From Nephromyces sp. MM_2019 (taxonomy: Eukaryota > Apicomplexa > Aconoidasida > Nephromycida): DNA of 64,000 nt. Below, piece after piece: positions 37,036 through 48,985 of the stretch. The translations under genes and the position numbers were made by a program. Within the stretch, counting starts at the first letter, position 1, and the number at the start of each line of letters is the position of its first letter. The notes beneath the pieces were generated by a model. The model searched no databases and was not told the origin of the DNA. It was given only the letters and a program-made list of their open reading frames with translations. The DNA is taken from contig JADHZB010000326.1 of NCBI GenBank assembly GCA_015657535.1, forward strand, positions 36,067 through 100,066. Reading direction: 5' to 3'.

Positions 37036-40000
37036 ATGTTTTCCCCTCGATTTCTAGAAAGCGATGAGTACCCAGAAACCAGTAGGTTCATACAAAAAAA
37101 ATTTAGGGATGTTATATCTCCTGAAGAGAAGGGGCGATATGAAGCAACAGCGCGTGCAGTATCATATGAAAGCAACGCAGCCGCTGTACAACGAAATGAA
37201 CGTGGAATCAGCAGCTCAACTATATCTTCGTCGGGGCACACCCTACGGAGGAAACATGCTGGTAAAGAAGGGGAAAAAGAATTTTTAGGAGATGAAGCTG
37301 AGTTAACATTACCATTGGAGATTATTAGATCCTCCGACAAGGACAGAGAAATTCAGCAAGGAAATTGGTTCGATTCGGCAGAAACGGTGACTTCAAACCA
37401 GGATGACGTATCTCGAATTTCAACGAGCAACCTCGGAATTCTTTCTCCATCTGAAAAGCTTTATTTGGGTAAGTATTAAAAGTTCAAGGTTATTACGATG
37501 CATTTTGTTTATGTGCACTGAATTATATTTTCGAACGGAGTCGGAGATGTGAATTTTAATCTTTTTGATGATGACGCTGGTGGATATTAGCCTAACTGTT
37601 GGGTGAAGGCACATATTTTTCCCTGCATCTTGCTTAGTATTTCCCCTGAATTTTACAGCACAAACAGTGAGTACTACAATTAAGCTTTTGATAGTACTTC
37701 AAAATATTTTGCAACATAGCCTATGCAAAGAAATTATTAAAATCGCGCAACTAAAATTACTTCTGGTCCCGGAATACCTTGCTGGGTAGAAGTGAAGGGG
37801 CATGTAATTTAGACAGCATGAAACACACTCACGGAAGAGATAATCCCTTTGAGGTAATAAGCGAATCACATGAATAGTGGTAACACTGCGTTTTTTTTAT
37901 AGGAGAAAAAATACGGCTAGTCGGGCAGACATCCCAGAAATGTAGCCTCCCAAATGGTACTTGGTGAGTCACAAAAATTTTCGCTTTTTAGCAGCAAAGC
38001 AATGATTTGCATGCAATAAATAAAACTTGAAATAACTAACCCTTGAAAATAGTTTGCAAACACTTTCTTCGTTATAGTTACTTGCCCGAAAGACTAAATA
38101 ATTTACTAGAATACGAAAAAGTCTTATGTTATTGCACTCCTTCTTATCGCTATGTTAAAACTGCCTGCAGGGTCGCATCACCTAGAAAAAAGGGTTTAAA
38201 ACGGTATGAAAGGCAATCTGTAAAGTCAACCAGCTCTTCGCAGAAGAGCCGAACCAGGAAGGCACTGGATCAATCGCACTCATCAGCAAAGGGTGATAAT
38301 CGGAAGAAGGAAGACACGCTGCAGAGAAATTTAGTCTGTGGCAAGGAAGAGAGATCAATAATTGAAGGCATACGGAAAAGGGATTTTGATGAACACGAAG
38401 CTAATTATGGAGGAGTTTTTGCCGGATACGAACCTTTTTCTTATACTGAGTTTTCTGGAATTTCTGAGCCACAAGAAATGGTCTCAAAGAAAGGCAGGTG
38501 GCAGAAATCTCGAAAGGTAGGAACTAGCGATACTATATCTAATTTGTCTTCCGGGAGGGAATATTCGGATCCTAGTGATGATAGACTGCACGCCAAGCTA
38601 GCTAGCAGACGTAAATTATCGAATTTTTCAAAGGAGAGTAGTCGAAACAGAAAAGATACCGACTATGAAGCAGAAACGATTATATTTGACGATAAATCTG
38701 CCCTTGAGATTAAACCAAGGGAATTAAACTACTCCAATAGATCCAGGTCTAGACTAAATAACCAAGAAGTTAATGACATTCATGAAGATAGTGCAAGGTT
38801 TTCGCACCCGTTAGACTCCGGGAAAGGACATTGTCAGAATAATGCTAATAAAAAATATTATAGCACTACTTCATTGCACCCGCATAAGGATAATAATCGC
38901 ACGCGGAGGATTCCTTCAAGTTTCCAACAAAGCTCATTCTCAGGTGTGAGTGCAGCAGAACTGAGTTTAAATGAAGGACCGTGCACTTATGAAACGGTGT
39001 CGATTACAACTCCTTGTAGTTACGCTAATGTACGAGACTCTGAGAATAGGTACACAGTTGCTCACCGATGTAAATCAGTTCAAGGAAACTTGTGGTATGA
39101 AGAGAGTTATCCAAGTGAATTTATTGGTGACATGGAGAGTTCTTTGGCTCAGCTCCAACACAGGAAGGGTATGTCGCATTGTAGGGAAAGAGAGCGTAGC
39201 GAGCCTTCTAGAAGAGGCAGCGCTTCTTCTGTAATTGATGAACGTAGCAACTCTACTACTCTTCAATGGGGGGATGTGCACGCTACTGACAACTGTAGAA
39301 TACCATTTTCGAATGTTAGAAACGATGTAGATGTATCTCCAAGGAATAAAAGGGAAGAGATACTGAACGCTCAAATTGACAAGAGCCCTCGAAGAGTACG
39401 GTGGCATGAGGCTCGAATCGGCACGAGCGAATTTAGTTGTAGCAGTGAACGTGAAATAAATTCTTTGAAGCTAGGAAAACAGCATTCTTGTACTAATAAT
39501 AGATCCTCATCGGTTCTCTCGCTACCCCCGGACTTTCATCGTGACGTTAAAACTAACTTGCGGCGTGAGTACGAAAAAAGAAATCTTCAAATTAATAAGC
39601 AATGGAGTGAAAATGGTTATGACGATCATGGAACCTATCTCAGTGCAGGCAGGAGCAATTTATCGGAAAGAAAAGTCATTCACACACCTACGCATTCCCA
39701 TAAATTTGTTTCACCGGGCCTTTATCCTCAAGAAGATTCACCGAGGACCCTAAGGCCTTTTTGCCTATCATCTGATTTTAGTGACACGAACTCACCATCC
39801 AACGCTTCTTGGATTCCCCAGAACTGCGCATCTTACAGAGGGGTGATGATGCATGAGGATGAGAGTTCGCCAGATTGTGGACAAAATGCTAATTTGCAAG
39901 AAGTTCTACTAGAACATCCTGCTTATAAAGACCACTCGAATCGCTATGGAAGGTATGGGTCTTCCCCCTGTAAGAACAGCCCTCAAAACCACGTTACTGG

Positions 40001-43000
40001 AGTAAATAATAATAGTGATAAGGAAAGTAAAGAGTCTAGATATTGCTACCCTCCGGTGAATTCAGAAGCATGCAGCCTTGACATGGACCATAACGCAGTG
40101 AAAAGTCACTCGCTACAACGTGGTAATTCTTCAGAAATTAGCGCTTCGAGCTTAAAAATGCGAGGGCAGCAGAGAATTAAAGCTTCGCGCATACCGCGTG
40201 ATGCAAGTATAAACCCCCCCTCTGCTTCAAACTACAAATCATATGAAACTGTAAACAAAGTTTTAGAAGGTATCCACTCTCCGCTTAGAGCTGAAGACGA
40301 TTTAGGTATGTACCAGGATTTCAGGTTATTCCAAGCTATCCAGGGGCGGGAATGTAGAACTCCAGAGTGTCATTTTTCTACAAGTTTGGATGATGAGGCT
40401 TCCGATAGGCGACAAAGATCTTATAATTTGCTGATGGCATCTTCTCAGCAGGGCAATAGTCAGCGGTCTCATGGCTCAGGAGACGCGATGACGCACCTCA
40501 ATTCCTCAAATTCTGGCTTTTTCTCGGAGGCTGCTATTGCTAATCGTATGGGGCTCAAGGCAAGACACATGAAGAGCTCCGCCAGTAGGTTATCAAGAGA
40601 AGATAGTAAAAACTTATGCTCCACCCCCGTTAGTGCGTTAGCTATGACAAGGGAAGAGGTGAACCCCAATTTAATGCCAACTTTGTTAGGAAACTCGAAG
40701 AAGTTACGTAGCCTTCCTTCTACAGTTATAAATGGCTCGAACTATCATTCTAAAGAATTTTCTGACGCTAGTAATGAGCATGTAGGAAACAGTAACCGAA
40801 ATAGCTCCGGAGAACCTTACCCATTGCTCTACCCATATCAAGAGCCAGAAATGCCCCAGATTTCTATCTTATCCGGGAATCAGTTGGAGGAGGATAGGTT
40901 TAGTGCTGTAGATGCGCGGGCACGAAATTTTTTATATTCAAATCCTATAAGTTCTGAGATGGCAGCAGCTGATCACCCACGACTACCACAGCAAGAAAAC
41001 GAGATTTCTCCCGAGAAATACATGTCAAATAGGTTTTCTGCTTCAAAATGTGTGCTGCCGGGAACTTTGCATCAGATAACTTCCACAAAATCACAATACT
41101 CTCCAGATGGTACTATTATAGTGAAGAGGAATGAAAACTTAGGATGTTCGAGCAGCAACATAACTACTTGCAGCCCTGGGGATGGTAGATCTTCGATTAT
41201 CAGCTCAAAGGCGAGCGTATTGAGTAAAAATGCTAGCTTGAGCTCTCTAAGCACTCGAGCAACGCTACCTCGGGCTCCTTTGCAGCATAAGTGAGTGTAC
41301 CACACCAGATTTAGCACTCTAGTTATTTCATTGTGTGTTTTTGGTGACTGCGTATAATATTTTCCTTGGAGGATAGTACGAACTAGTTGAATTCTTTTTA
41401 CACTGAAGCTTTCGTGGCGTTTTTTTAGAAATTATGAAAGCAGCGCTACTTCTGGAAGATATTTCTTTATTTTTTATAGTTGAAATAAAATTCGAGAGTG
41501 TAAGAAGAGCTAATATTGATTAGCTATGCTGTTTCTAAAATAAAGGGGAAAATATCCGTTCTTAAATTCATTTAGGCAACTTTCTTATGTTCGTATTCTG
41601 CAGTTCTCAGTTCCCACCTTCGTACCACGCATATTGCACACAATTAATTATTGGTTCAACTGCCCGAATATTAAGCTTTTATAATATTTTTTAACAGGGT
41701 TAAATGAGTTTGCTCATCATATCAAAAATCACCTTCTATACCGCAAGAAGACATCATTTTTCAGGTTTTGTAGTGATTTATGCGTCCCAATGGAAGCGAT
41801 TTTGTGGTACAACTTAAATCACTGGATGAACGCATGTAGTACCATCAGAGCTGTTGAGTAGAATATAATGCAGAAGCCATTTAATTACTTTTAATTTTCT
41901 ATTTTGTTTAGCTTGTTAACTTGAGCATTATCATCGACTCAGGCAGCCGTTGTTAAAATAATTCCACAGCGATAATGCCGTTGGTGTGTGTTTGTTAAAT
42001 GCTTTTGGTACTACGAGAATAGCGCTTGTCAGGGTTGGGGAGTGATATATTCGCTACAATTAGTTATCTCAAATATGTGAATAAGCTCAGCCACGCGCTC
42101 TTCAATGCAATTCATTTACATGGGCTGAGAAAAATGCCTCTTTTACGCGGATAAGATACATTGCGGTTCATGGTATATTAGGAGTCAATAAAATATATGT
42201 GATTTTCTTGAGTTTATTACTCACATTCAAACGTGCCAGCTATTTTAGGATGAAAGGATTTTATTTTTATCTTATAGATTTACCGAGTTTGATATGCAAC
42301 TTCTGAATGGCGGAATGGATGTTTTAGTTCGGAGCGGGCGAGTCTTTGACGGTCAAAATCAACCTTCTGCTAAGGGAGTTACCGTCGCAACCTCATTGAA
42401 GTTAAAGTGTAATCCACCGAATAGGACATTAGATGGAGGCCGTGAAAGAGATTTTAGGTCTGAAATGTTGGAATCTGAGCTAGCAACTTCACCTATCAGG
42501 AGCCCTTTACCTGTAGCACAGACCGTGGACCACAAGAAAAGTATGTATAGGGATATGATTGATGAGGTTGAAGAACCTGTGGCGCCTTACGAGATGAGTG
42601 CGCGATGTGCACCAAAACTGCCTTTGAGCAGGCCAAACAGCCCTATCGTCGCGTCCAAGCGGGAAATTCTTTCAAGAAATGTTTCAGAAAGAGGCTTTGA
42701 AACATCCAAGTCTAATAGAAAGATGGATCAAGAAAAGGATAACGCTTTATTTTGTGAAGGAAGCCAACCGAATGGAGGGGTTCCCAAGCAAGTTGATAGA
42801 AAGCATGATTTAGAGACTAGTTCAAGTGCTTCCTCCGTGGTGGCGATACAGATGGAAAGGTTACCTTCTGCTAATCTGGGAGATTTAGCCCCCAAGATGG
42901 AGAGAACAGCTTCATTAAAAAGCTTGACATCCGAGACGCATCACCTGGGATTTGAGGAGTCGAGAATTTATAGAATATGCAATCCTGTCGCTTCCTATAT

Positions 43001-43139
43001 TTTTGGTAAATTATGGACAAGTGCTCCAGAAGAAACTCGATTCGCGCTATGTCATATTTGTGTGTGGTCTTCATTCGCAACTCTGGGATTTGGCATTGTT
43101 GTATTTTTTATTGCAATTTTTGGAGTGATGGCTTTTTAA
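37036..43139 (+). CDS. 1522-residue disordered protein with C-terminal membrane anchor
   Basis: Four exons join with matching phases: 37036-37468 (donor GTAAGT), 37903-37963 (donor GTGAGT), 38078-41290 (donor GTGAGT) and 42278-43139, ending TAA. The large third exon (3.2 kb) leaves no doubt that this is coding. The protein is very rich in Ser, Arg, Asn and Glu, with repeated short SR/RS and SSxS stretches, and has almost no predicted fold. Exceptions are a short Cys-containing block at the exon 2/3 junction (CSLPNGTC, then YLPERLNNLLEYEKVL) and the C-terminus, where RIYRICNPVASYIFGKLW precedes a hydrophobic FGIVVFFIAIFGVMAF at the very end. This suggests a tail-anchored cytoplasmic scaffold. 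No known family is recognised. A further upstream exon is possible, but the ATG at 37036 gives a complete frame. Length and composition resemble lineage-specific proteins of apicomplexans (inference). Confidence 0.85.
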
Positions 43140-43406
43140 ACCAATTTGACAATGGATATGATAACGGTAGCTGAAGCTATGCGAATAATCCGAAATTTCC
43201 ATAGCATGGTTTCCTAATTCTTCAGTCTTATGTCTTGTTTTTCCCAAGTAACAGAAAAAAATTTTCAACTCGTATAATTTGTAGGATGTTTGGTATAGTA
43301 ATTTTTCTATTTGAAATATATATTCACGGCCTGCTCAACGAGTTATAAAAAGCGAATGGTACATTGATCTTTCATTTTTTGGAACTGTGTTGTATATGCA
43401 TTGCAG

Positions 43407-45026
43407 TAGCGGATGGAATGCTACTAGTTGCGTGCCGGTACGAAGTTTTATATGCCATTGATCACACCCTGAAGTGTTAAAGAGGTCCTGCTTTCCTGTT
43501 GCTTCGATATTTTTTTCAGCCCTAATGAACCATTTTATAGCACTTTTTCCCTACCTAAAATTACAAAAGTGAGGCATCTATGCTTATTTATCCATTTTCG
43601 GTTCTCCTAGGTATACCAACGAGTGTGTGCATAGCCCCTAAATTTGAGGATTTTTAAGTAGCAAGTTATTTTCGCACAAATTTAAAGCATCTCTTGCGAT
43701 ATTGCTACCTGGTTTATGCGCTAACGCAAAATGATTTTAACACTTTTGAGGTATCTTCATTTAAGGTAAATAATAGTGCCGTGAAATTAATACCTGGATT
43801 CTCCTTCCAATTTTAAAGTTTTTTTATGTATTGCGACTGTACACTGATACCTTTGCTTTAATCACTATCAACAGGAGAAAGTACTTTTTTTAGAGAAAGA
43901 ATTGTTTCTATTTTTTTACCATCTGTCATATAAAATATGCATGTTTATTGTATTGCAAGTGCAGCACGGCATAAGCATGTATGGTTAGCAGATGTGTCAA
44001 CATGTATGGTGAATAGCAATTTATTACTGGAACACGCTTTTTAAAATAATAAACTTCTAAAACAGCGCCTTCCACGTATTTTCTTTGCGGATAGGAACCA
44101 CTACAGTTTGAAACTTTATCTATTATGCGAGGAGAATAGTAAGTATTTTATCATTTTATTTTGTTCGGTTGTGATTTATACGGGGAAAATATCGGTTAAA
44201 AATTTGGAAAAAGCTGACTTGTGTGTAGCACGGCGGGGAATAATGTTTTTCATATGAAAAAGCTAAAATGGATAGCGTGCAGCGTATTGCTAATGCAATG
44301 CGGCACTCGTCCCCGCGATATATCGTGCGCAAAGGTTTCTAAGGATTCAGGCTCATTTAGGCTATAATGCATGCTTATGGAAACTTTTGAATTTTTCATG
44401 CCCAGCGATACTTTTGAGAGACCAGCAACAGTTTTAGGTCATATGGAAGTATTTTCTTAATATCCCCTGATAATATCCCGCTGAAAAAAGATAGATTGGC
44501 CATCAAAATGCTGCATGGTTGATAATTCCTTGATTAAAAAGTTTTTTGTGTTGAGAAAAGTGAAATACCTGTATATTGCTAGCTATTGACCCGCATGAGC
44601 AGCAGCACAATAATACAGTTTTGAGCTCCCATCAAAGCGGTATATCTTACAGTTTGATAATTTAACAGTTTCATTGTCAACTTTTCCTTGCTAAGTTTCT
44701 TGCTGTGTCATTCGATATACAAGTCATAGACTTTATGGGCGAAATTCTTGACGAACCATTGCTCTAGTAAGATTCTTGTGCATACTTGAATTGATTTAGA
44801 CCTTGCTGCCACAAACCAGAAATGAGTCCTCAGAAGTTCAATATTCTTTATCATGTAGGTTTGTCCGTAAAAAATTAACCGCGCTGCGCGTTGTGTACTG
44901 CGAAACTTCTATTGGTCACGACCCCGTAGTGCCCCGCTTAATCTCCTGTAGTTTCTTGTTTGCTAGCTGAAATGCAGCGAACTCATAAATCAAAATTTTT
45001 TAGGAAAAGCGTTAAGGTTTGCATAA
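43407..45026 (+). CDS. Unrecognised protein in seven tiny exons, 5' end unresolved
   Basis: Seven consecutive (+) exons join without a phase conflict: 43407-43437, 43520-43568, 43688-43765, 44095-44138, 44283-44334, 44669-44766 and 44978-45026 (TAA). Donors include GTGAGG, GTAAAT, GTAAGT and GTAAGA; acceptors such as TTTTTTTCAG and TTTCTTTGCGGATAG are typical. Peptides in order include ADGMLLVACR, PNEPFYSTFSLPKITK, HLLRYCYLVYALTQNDFNTF, EPLQFETLSIMRGEY, VLLMQCGTRPRDISCAK, FLAVSFDIQVIDFMGEILDE and ELINQNFLGKALRFA. Alternating hydrophobic and charged residues suggest a folded alpha/beta protein; I cannot name it. The first exon begins in phase 1, so at least one upstream exon is missing. An ATG-initiated 19-codon stretch at 43152 (MDMITVAEAMRIIRNFHSM), 12 bases past the stop of the previous gene, might be the start, but its phase does not fit directly. 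Confidence 0.5.
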
Positions 45027-48000
45027 AAGCCGAAATGATTATTTCGTGAGACACATTACTTCGCTTTCGCCGGCATCCTCTATTGGTAGATCTTCGCTGA
45101 AGTATCGTATACTTTGAAAATCAAGTAACCTTCGCTGATTGTTCTTTTGTGAGAAGGTGCGTCGGTGCTGCGGCTGTTTCTTAGAATTATTACGTTTGTT
45201 TTCATTCACGGTACCACCGATATTGATCCATTTGTTGCATATTCTATACCCGTATTGGATTCCAGAGCTGGGCTTTCAGTCATGCGTATCATATTCACGT
45301 ATTGAATATGAAGTTTTCTATCATCTAATCCGAATTTTTGTCGTGGGAAATATTTTCTTCTTAATTACTATGAGTCGGAACTATGAAGTCCCTGGCTTTT
45401 ATAAGAGTCAACATGCTTCATGTATGTATGGCCTATGCTTGCTTGCTTATTTTACAGTTAAACTGTTAAACCAACGTATAGAAGACTCGATATTTAGGAA
45501 AAAATTGACCTGCATGATTTCACGAAGCGGGAACATATGATCTATAATAAGGCTGCTAAACGTTCCTGGAATATCTGCTGATTCTCAACCAGGACTAAAA
45601 TAAGGCAATAAGAGAAGATCTTAATAGTCTAGCACAATTGGAAAAGGATTTTTAGAATCTAAACGTCTATTGTGAGTTTATAGAAAGAAAATCGTGACCG
45701 AGGTAGAGCATGGGAGCTTACTTTTCAAAGCTTTCAAATGATCAACAACCATCATTTAGAAGTTCATGATCAAGGTATTATTCCAGCTTATTGCTATCCC
45801 GCTTTAAACAACAAGCTAACCTCAATTTTTTTAGTGAAAATGAACCACGGCGCTAGCCTTAAGAAGTAAGCTTTATGCTCCCTCGGAATAAACGGTTACG
45901 AATATACTGATCGAAACAATTAGGTTAGGCATAAAAAAAAACATACTTTAAACCAAGTTTTTATAGTAACACTAGACTATTACTCGCATGTATGCTGAGA
46001 GAGCTAACGTCACTTTGCTATTCGTCCAGGCAAAGGCGCAATGCTAAAAGCAGCGGTGCTTCAGTAAACCAGATAAGAGGAAACGTCGATGTTTACGAAA
46101 CATAGGGGTGATATTTCAGGATAGTCTAGGTACTATTGACTACGTAAACGCGTTGAGGTTAAGAATGCGCATGCGGTTTAGACAGCTCTGATTAAATTCT
46201 CACATTGAGTAAACAGAAAATAAAATTTGTAGGGTAAAAAAATATGCTGCTAAGGTGTATAACTAAAGAGTAACAGGTAAAATTATTCTGAACACGTTTT
46301 GCATCCGTCCTGCACACGCTATGTGGGCCATCAATAATGCAGCGTGCTCACGAGGGTAACAGATAAGAACCAGAATATTACACTAGTTGCAAATAAACTT
46401 CTCTTATTTCTGAAACAAAAGACTTAGTTTTACTTAACATAATAATAATTATTCAATATAAAAATTGTATTTTAGATTTACGTAATTCTATTACAAGTGA
46501 TGAATTTTCACAGTTACCTTTAGTATTAGCAGCAGAAGTTGCACTTTTTAGTACTGTATCTCCATTTTAAAATTATCAGAGGTAATAAGGGAAGCTTAGT
46601 CACAGTATGCTTTAAGGTTCTATAAAACCTTGAAGCATAATAACAGGTGAGTTTTTCAAGCCACCACAATGTCAAATAAAGATTAACTAATTGAAATACA
46701 TTGAGAAGATGGTAAAGGATATATAAAGCAACTTCTTAGTTTGGAATAATTTGGAAGTCTAGTAGGTGAAAGATCTTTCTGTTGTGGACACTTCACGAGA
46801 CGCACTTATCACCCTAGGATACCGCAGGAAGTAATATGGAATCAAAGCTTGAAAAATACTCGTAAGAAAATCATGTGTTACGGTCCATAACTCCTGTTAT
46901 TTAAAATAGATGGTGATGTCGTACGAAATGTATTGTGTAGTGTTTTGCTTGGTCTAACAATTTTTTGAGGGAAACAGTAAAAGAGAATTAATTTTTTTAA
47001 ATACTGGTTCTTTTTCTAAAGAAAAATATGACTGTATAATTTTCACGAATAAAATGTAAAAAAAAAGTTTATAAAGGGCATTTTTTTTATTCACTGTAGT
47101 GCATTTCCCTAGGCAAAGACCAAAACAGTAAAATCACTAAGGTGAACGCACAGGTCATACACGATTATCTTGTCTTAAAGAAGCATTTTCTTAAATCTCA
47201 TATAAGACAGGAGTAGCACACAAATGCTGCATATATGCAGCAAGAAGGGCTGCGTGCGTTCAGAGTGGGAAAGTTAGTTGCCTTGCAAATATATTCAGTT
47301 TTTACTCCTTGCTAACCCGGCTTCATTCTCTCTGGGGTGTTCCTCCTTCATCCATATAGATGCCGCTTTAAGAAAGCGCGACGCTCGCGTAGCGTGAGTT
47401 TTTACACTAGCAACTAAAAGGGCGGCAGCAAATATAGTAAAAGGTGGATAAGAGGCCAGAATGGAATACAGGATTATCTCTCAATTATCGTATTCTCTTA
47501 TTTTATCTTTATGACGCTCGAGTAACTCCTAGCTAGTGCATCCACGGAAACCCTTGTTATGCACAGAGAAAAGCACTTCTTCCTTCGCGGAGGAAAGGTT
47601 TTGTAGGGGCTTTCTTGTTTACTTGTAAATTAACTTATTTATTTTGTGGGAGCTTATAAACTAGATTTCCTATGTCATCGCTATTTTTTAGCGTAAAACT
47701 CGTTGGATTATTGATCTCTACGTCATGTCATATATTACCTTCGTGATTTGCATGGTCATGCGCTTTATAGCCATACTCTTTGTGAGATATAAACTGCGTG
47801 TGTGTGTGCATTTGCGTATGTGCGTGCGTGTGCATGCATGTGTGTGCGTGTATGTCTCCGTGTATGTCTGTGTGTGTGCTTTTTGCACCGGCCCTTCGGT
47901 GGCAATAAAGAAGCTACCTGTTTCGCTGGATAGCGACTCATGCTTGAGTCTCAGCTATCAGTTATCGCGGATCCGGCTGATGGAACTTTCATGGCATTTC

Positions 48001-48985
48001 GCGTAAGCCAAATGGTATTTTCGCCGCTTTTTGAGCCGGAGGTATGACCGCTCTCTTTGGAGGTACGTTGCTTTCATGATGAAGAAAGGTAGCTGCTTCA
48101 TTTCATCCAAAATTCTGCAATCAATGACAGCGATTGAAGTCTCTTCACAGTATGCTTTGTTTTGCAATTCCTTACGACTCTTTTGAATATTTTCGTTGCA
48201 ATGATGCCGTTGATGGCACATTTGCATCATAAAGCTTGATAATATCACCTTCAGCATCAAAGATCATCATTTAAGGTTAATAGAGTGGTGGTTGCTGGAG
48301 TTCAAGCTGCCTTTAATAAGTCTTTAGGAATTCACTGAAAAAGCCTGCAGGTTTCCTAAAAATAATTTTGCCTTTATGTTCCATGACCAGTTTGATGTGC
48401 ATTTCAAGTGTTATAGAATATCCGCAATGGTAAGTTCGATGGTAGTTACATTATTAGGCTGCATGAAAGCTGTATCTGATGCTGAAGCATGACCTCTATG
48501 CCAGACAGTAACGTAGCATTCGGTACTTATAATCTATTAGTTTTACGGAGGGAATGTATTCTTATTGATGAGCCCTCGACTTCGCATCAGAGGTTCACAA
48601 AAGTATCGAATTGGAGCGGTCTGTACTCTGTGCACTCGCTGTCCATGATGCAGCTGATGTTAATAGCGCCACTCTTCGGCTAGAAGCATCGTCACGGTAT
48701 GAAAGTCTACTCTTTTCTTCTAATGGTACCTGCAGTGAGCATTCTGTAGTTAATAAGAGGTGATAGTGCGTCATCTTGGAAACCTGGCCGGGTGATATCC
48801 TTAAAAATTTGCTCCTACTGCTTAAAGGGTATGAGTAAGATGGTAATACGATTGGTGTTGATATAGCAAAATTTTCTTCCTGCGGTGTTGCTCCTTTAGC
48901 GGTTTCAGCATCTGCAAGGAAACTTTCTTAACTTCGAAAAAGGCCTGAAGGGACCTTGTCTTGCACACCTGCAAACGTTGCGAAC
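45027..48985. other. Gap upstream of PAF1
   Basis: It contains a 133-codon open frame at 45139-45540 (+, no ATG at its start, hydrophobic, no recognised family), an A-rich stretch at 45.6-47.1 kb, a TG-rich microsatellite near 47.8 kb and a 64-codon frame at 48489-48683 (+). None could be tied to a gene model. Confidence 0.35.
47797..47880. repeat. TG-rich interrupted microsatellite
   Basis: Alternating TG/CG dinucleotides with scattered interruptions extend over about 80 bp. Confidence 0.85.

Noticed and set aside
45139..45540. 133-codon hydrophobic (+) frame
   Set aside because: No ATG at its start, no family similarity, and no phase-compatible acceptor linking it to the neighbouring exon chain, which already ends in a stop at 45026.
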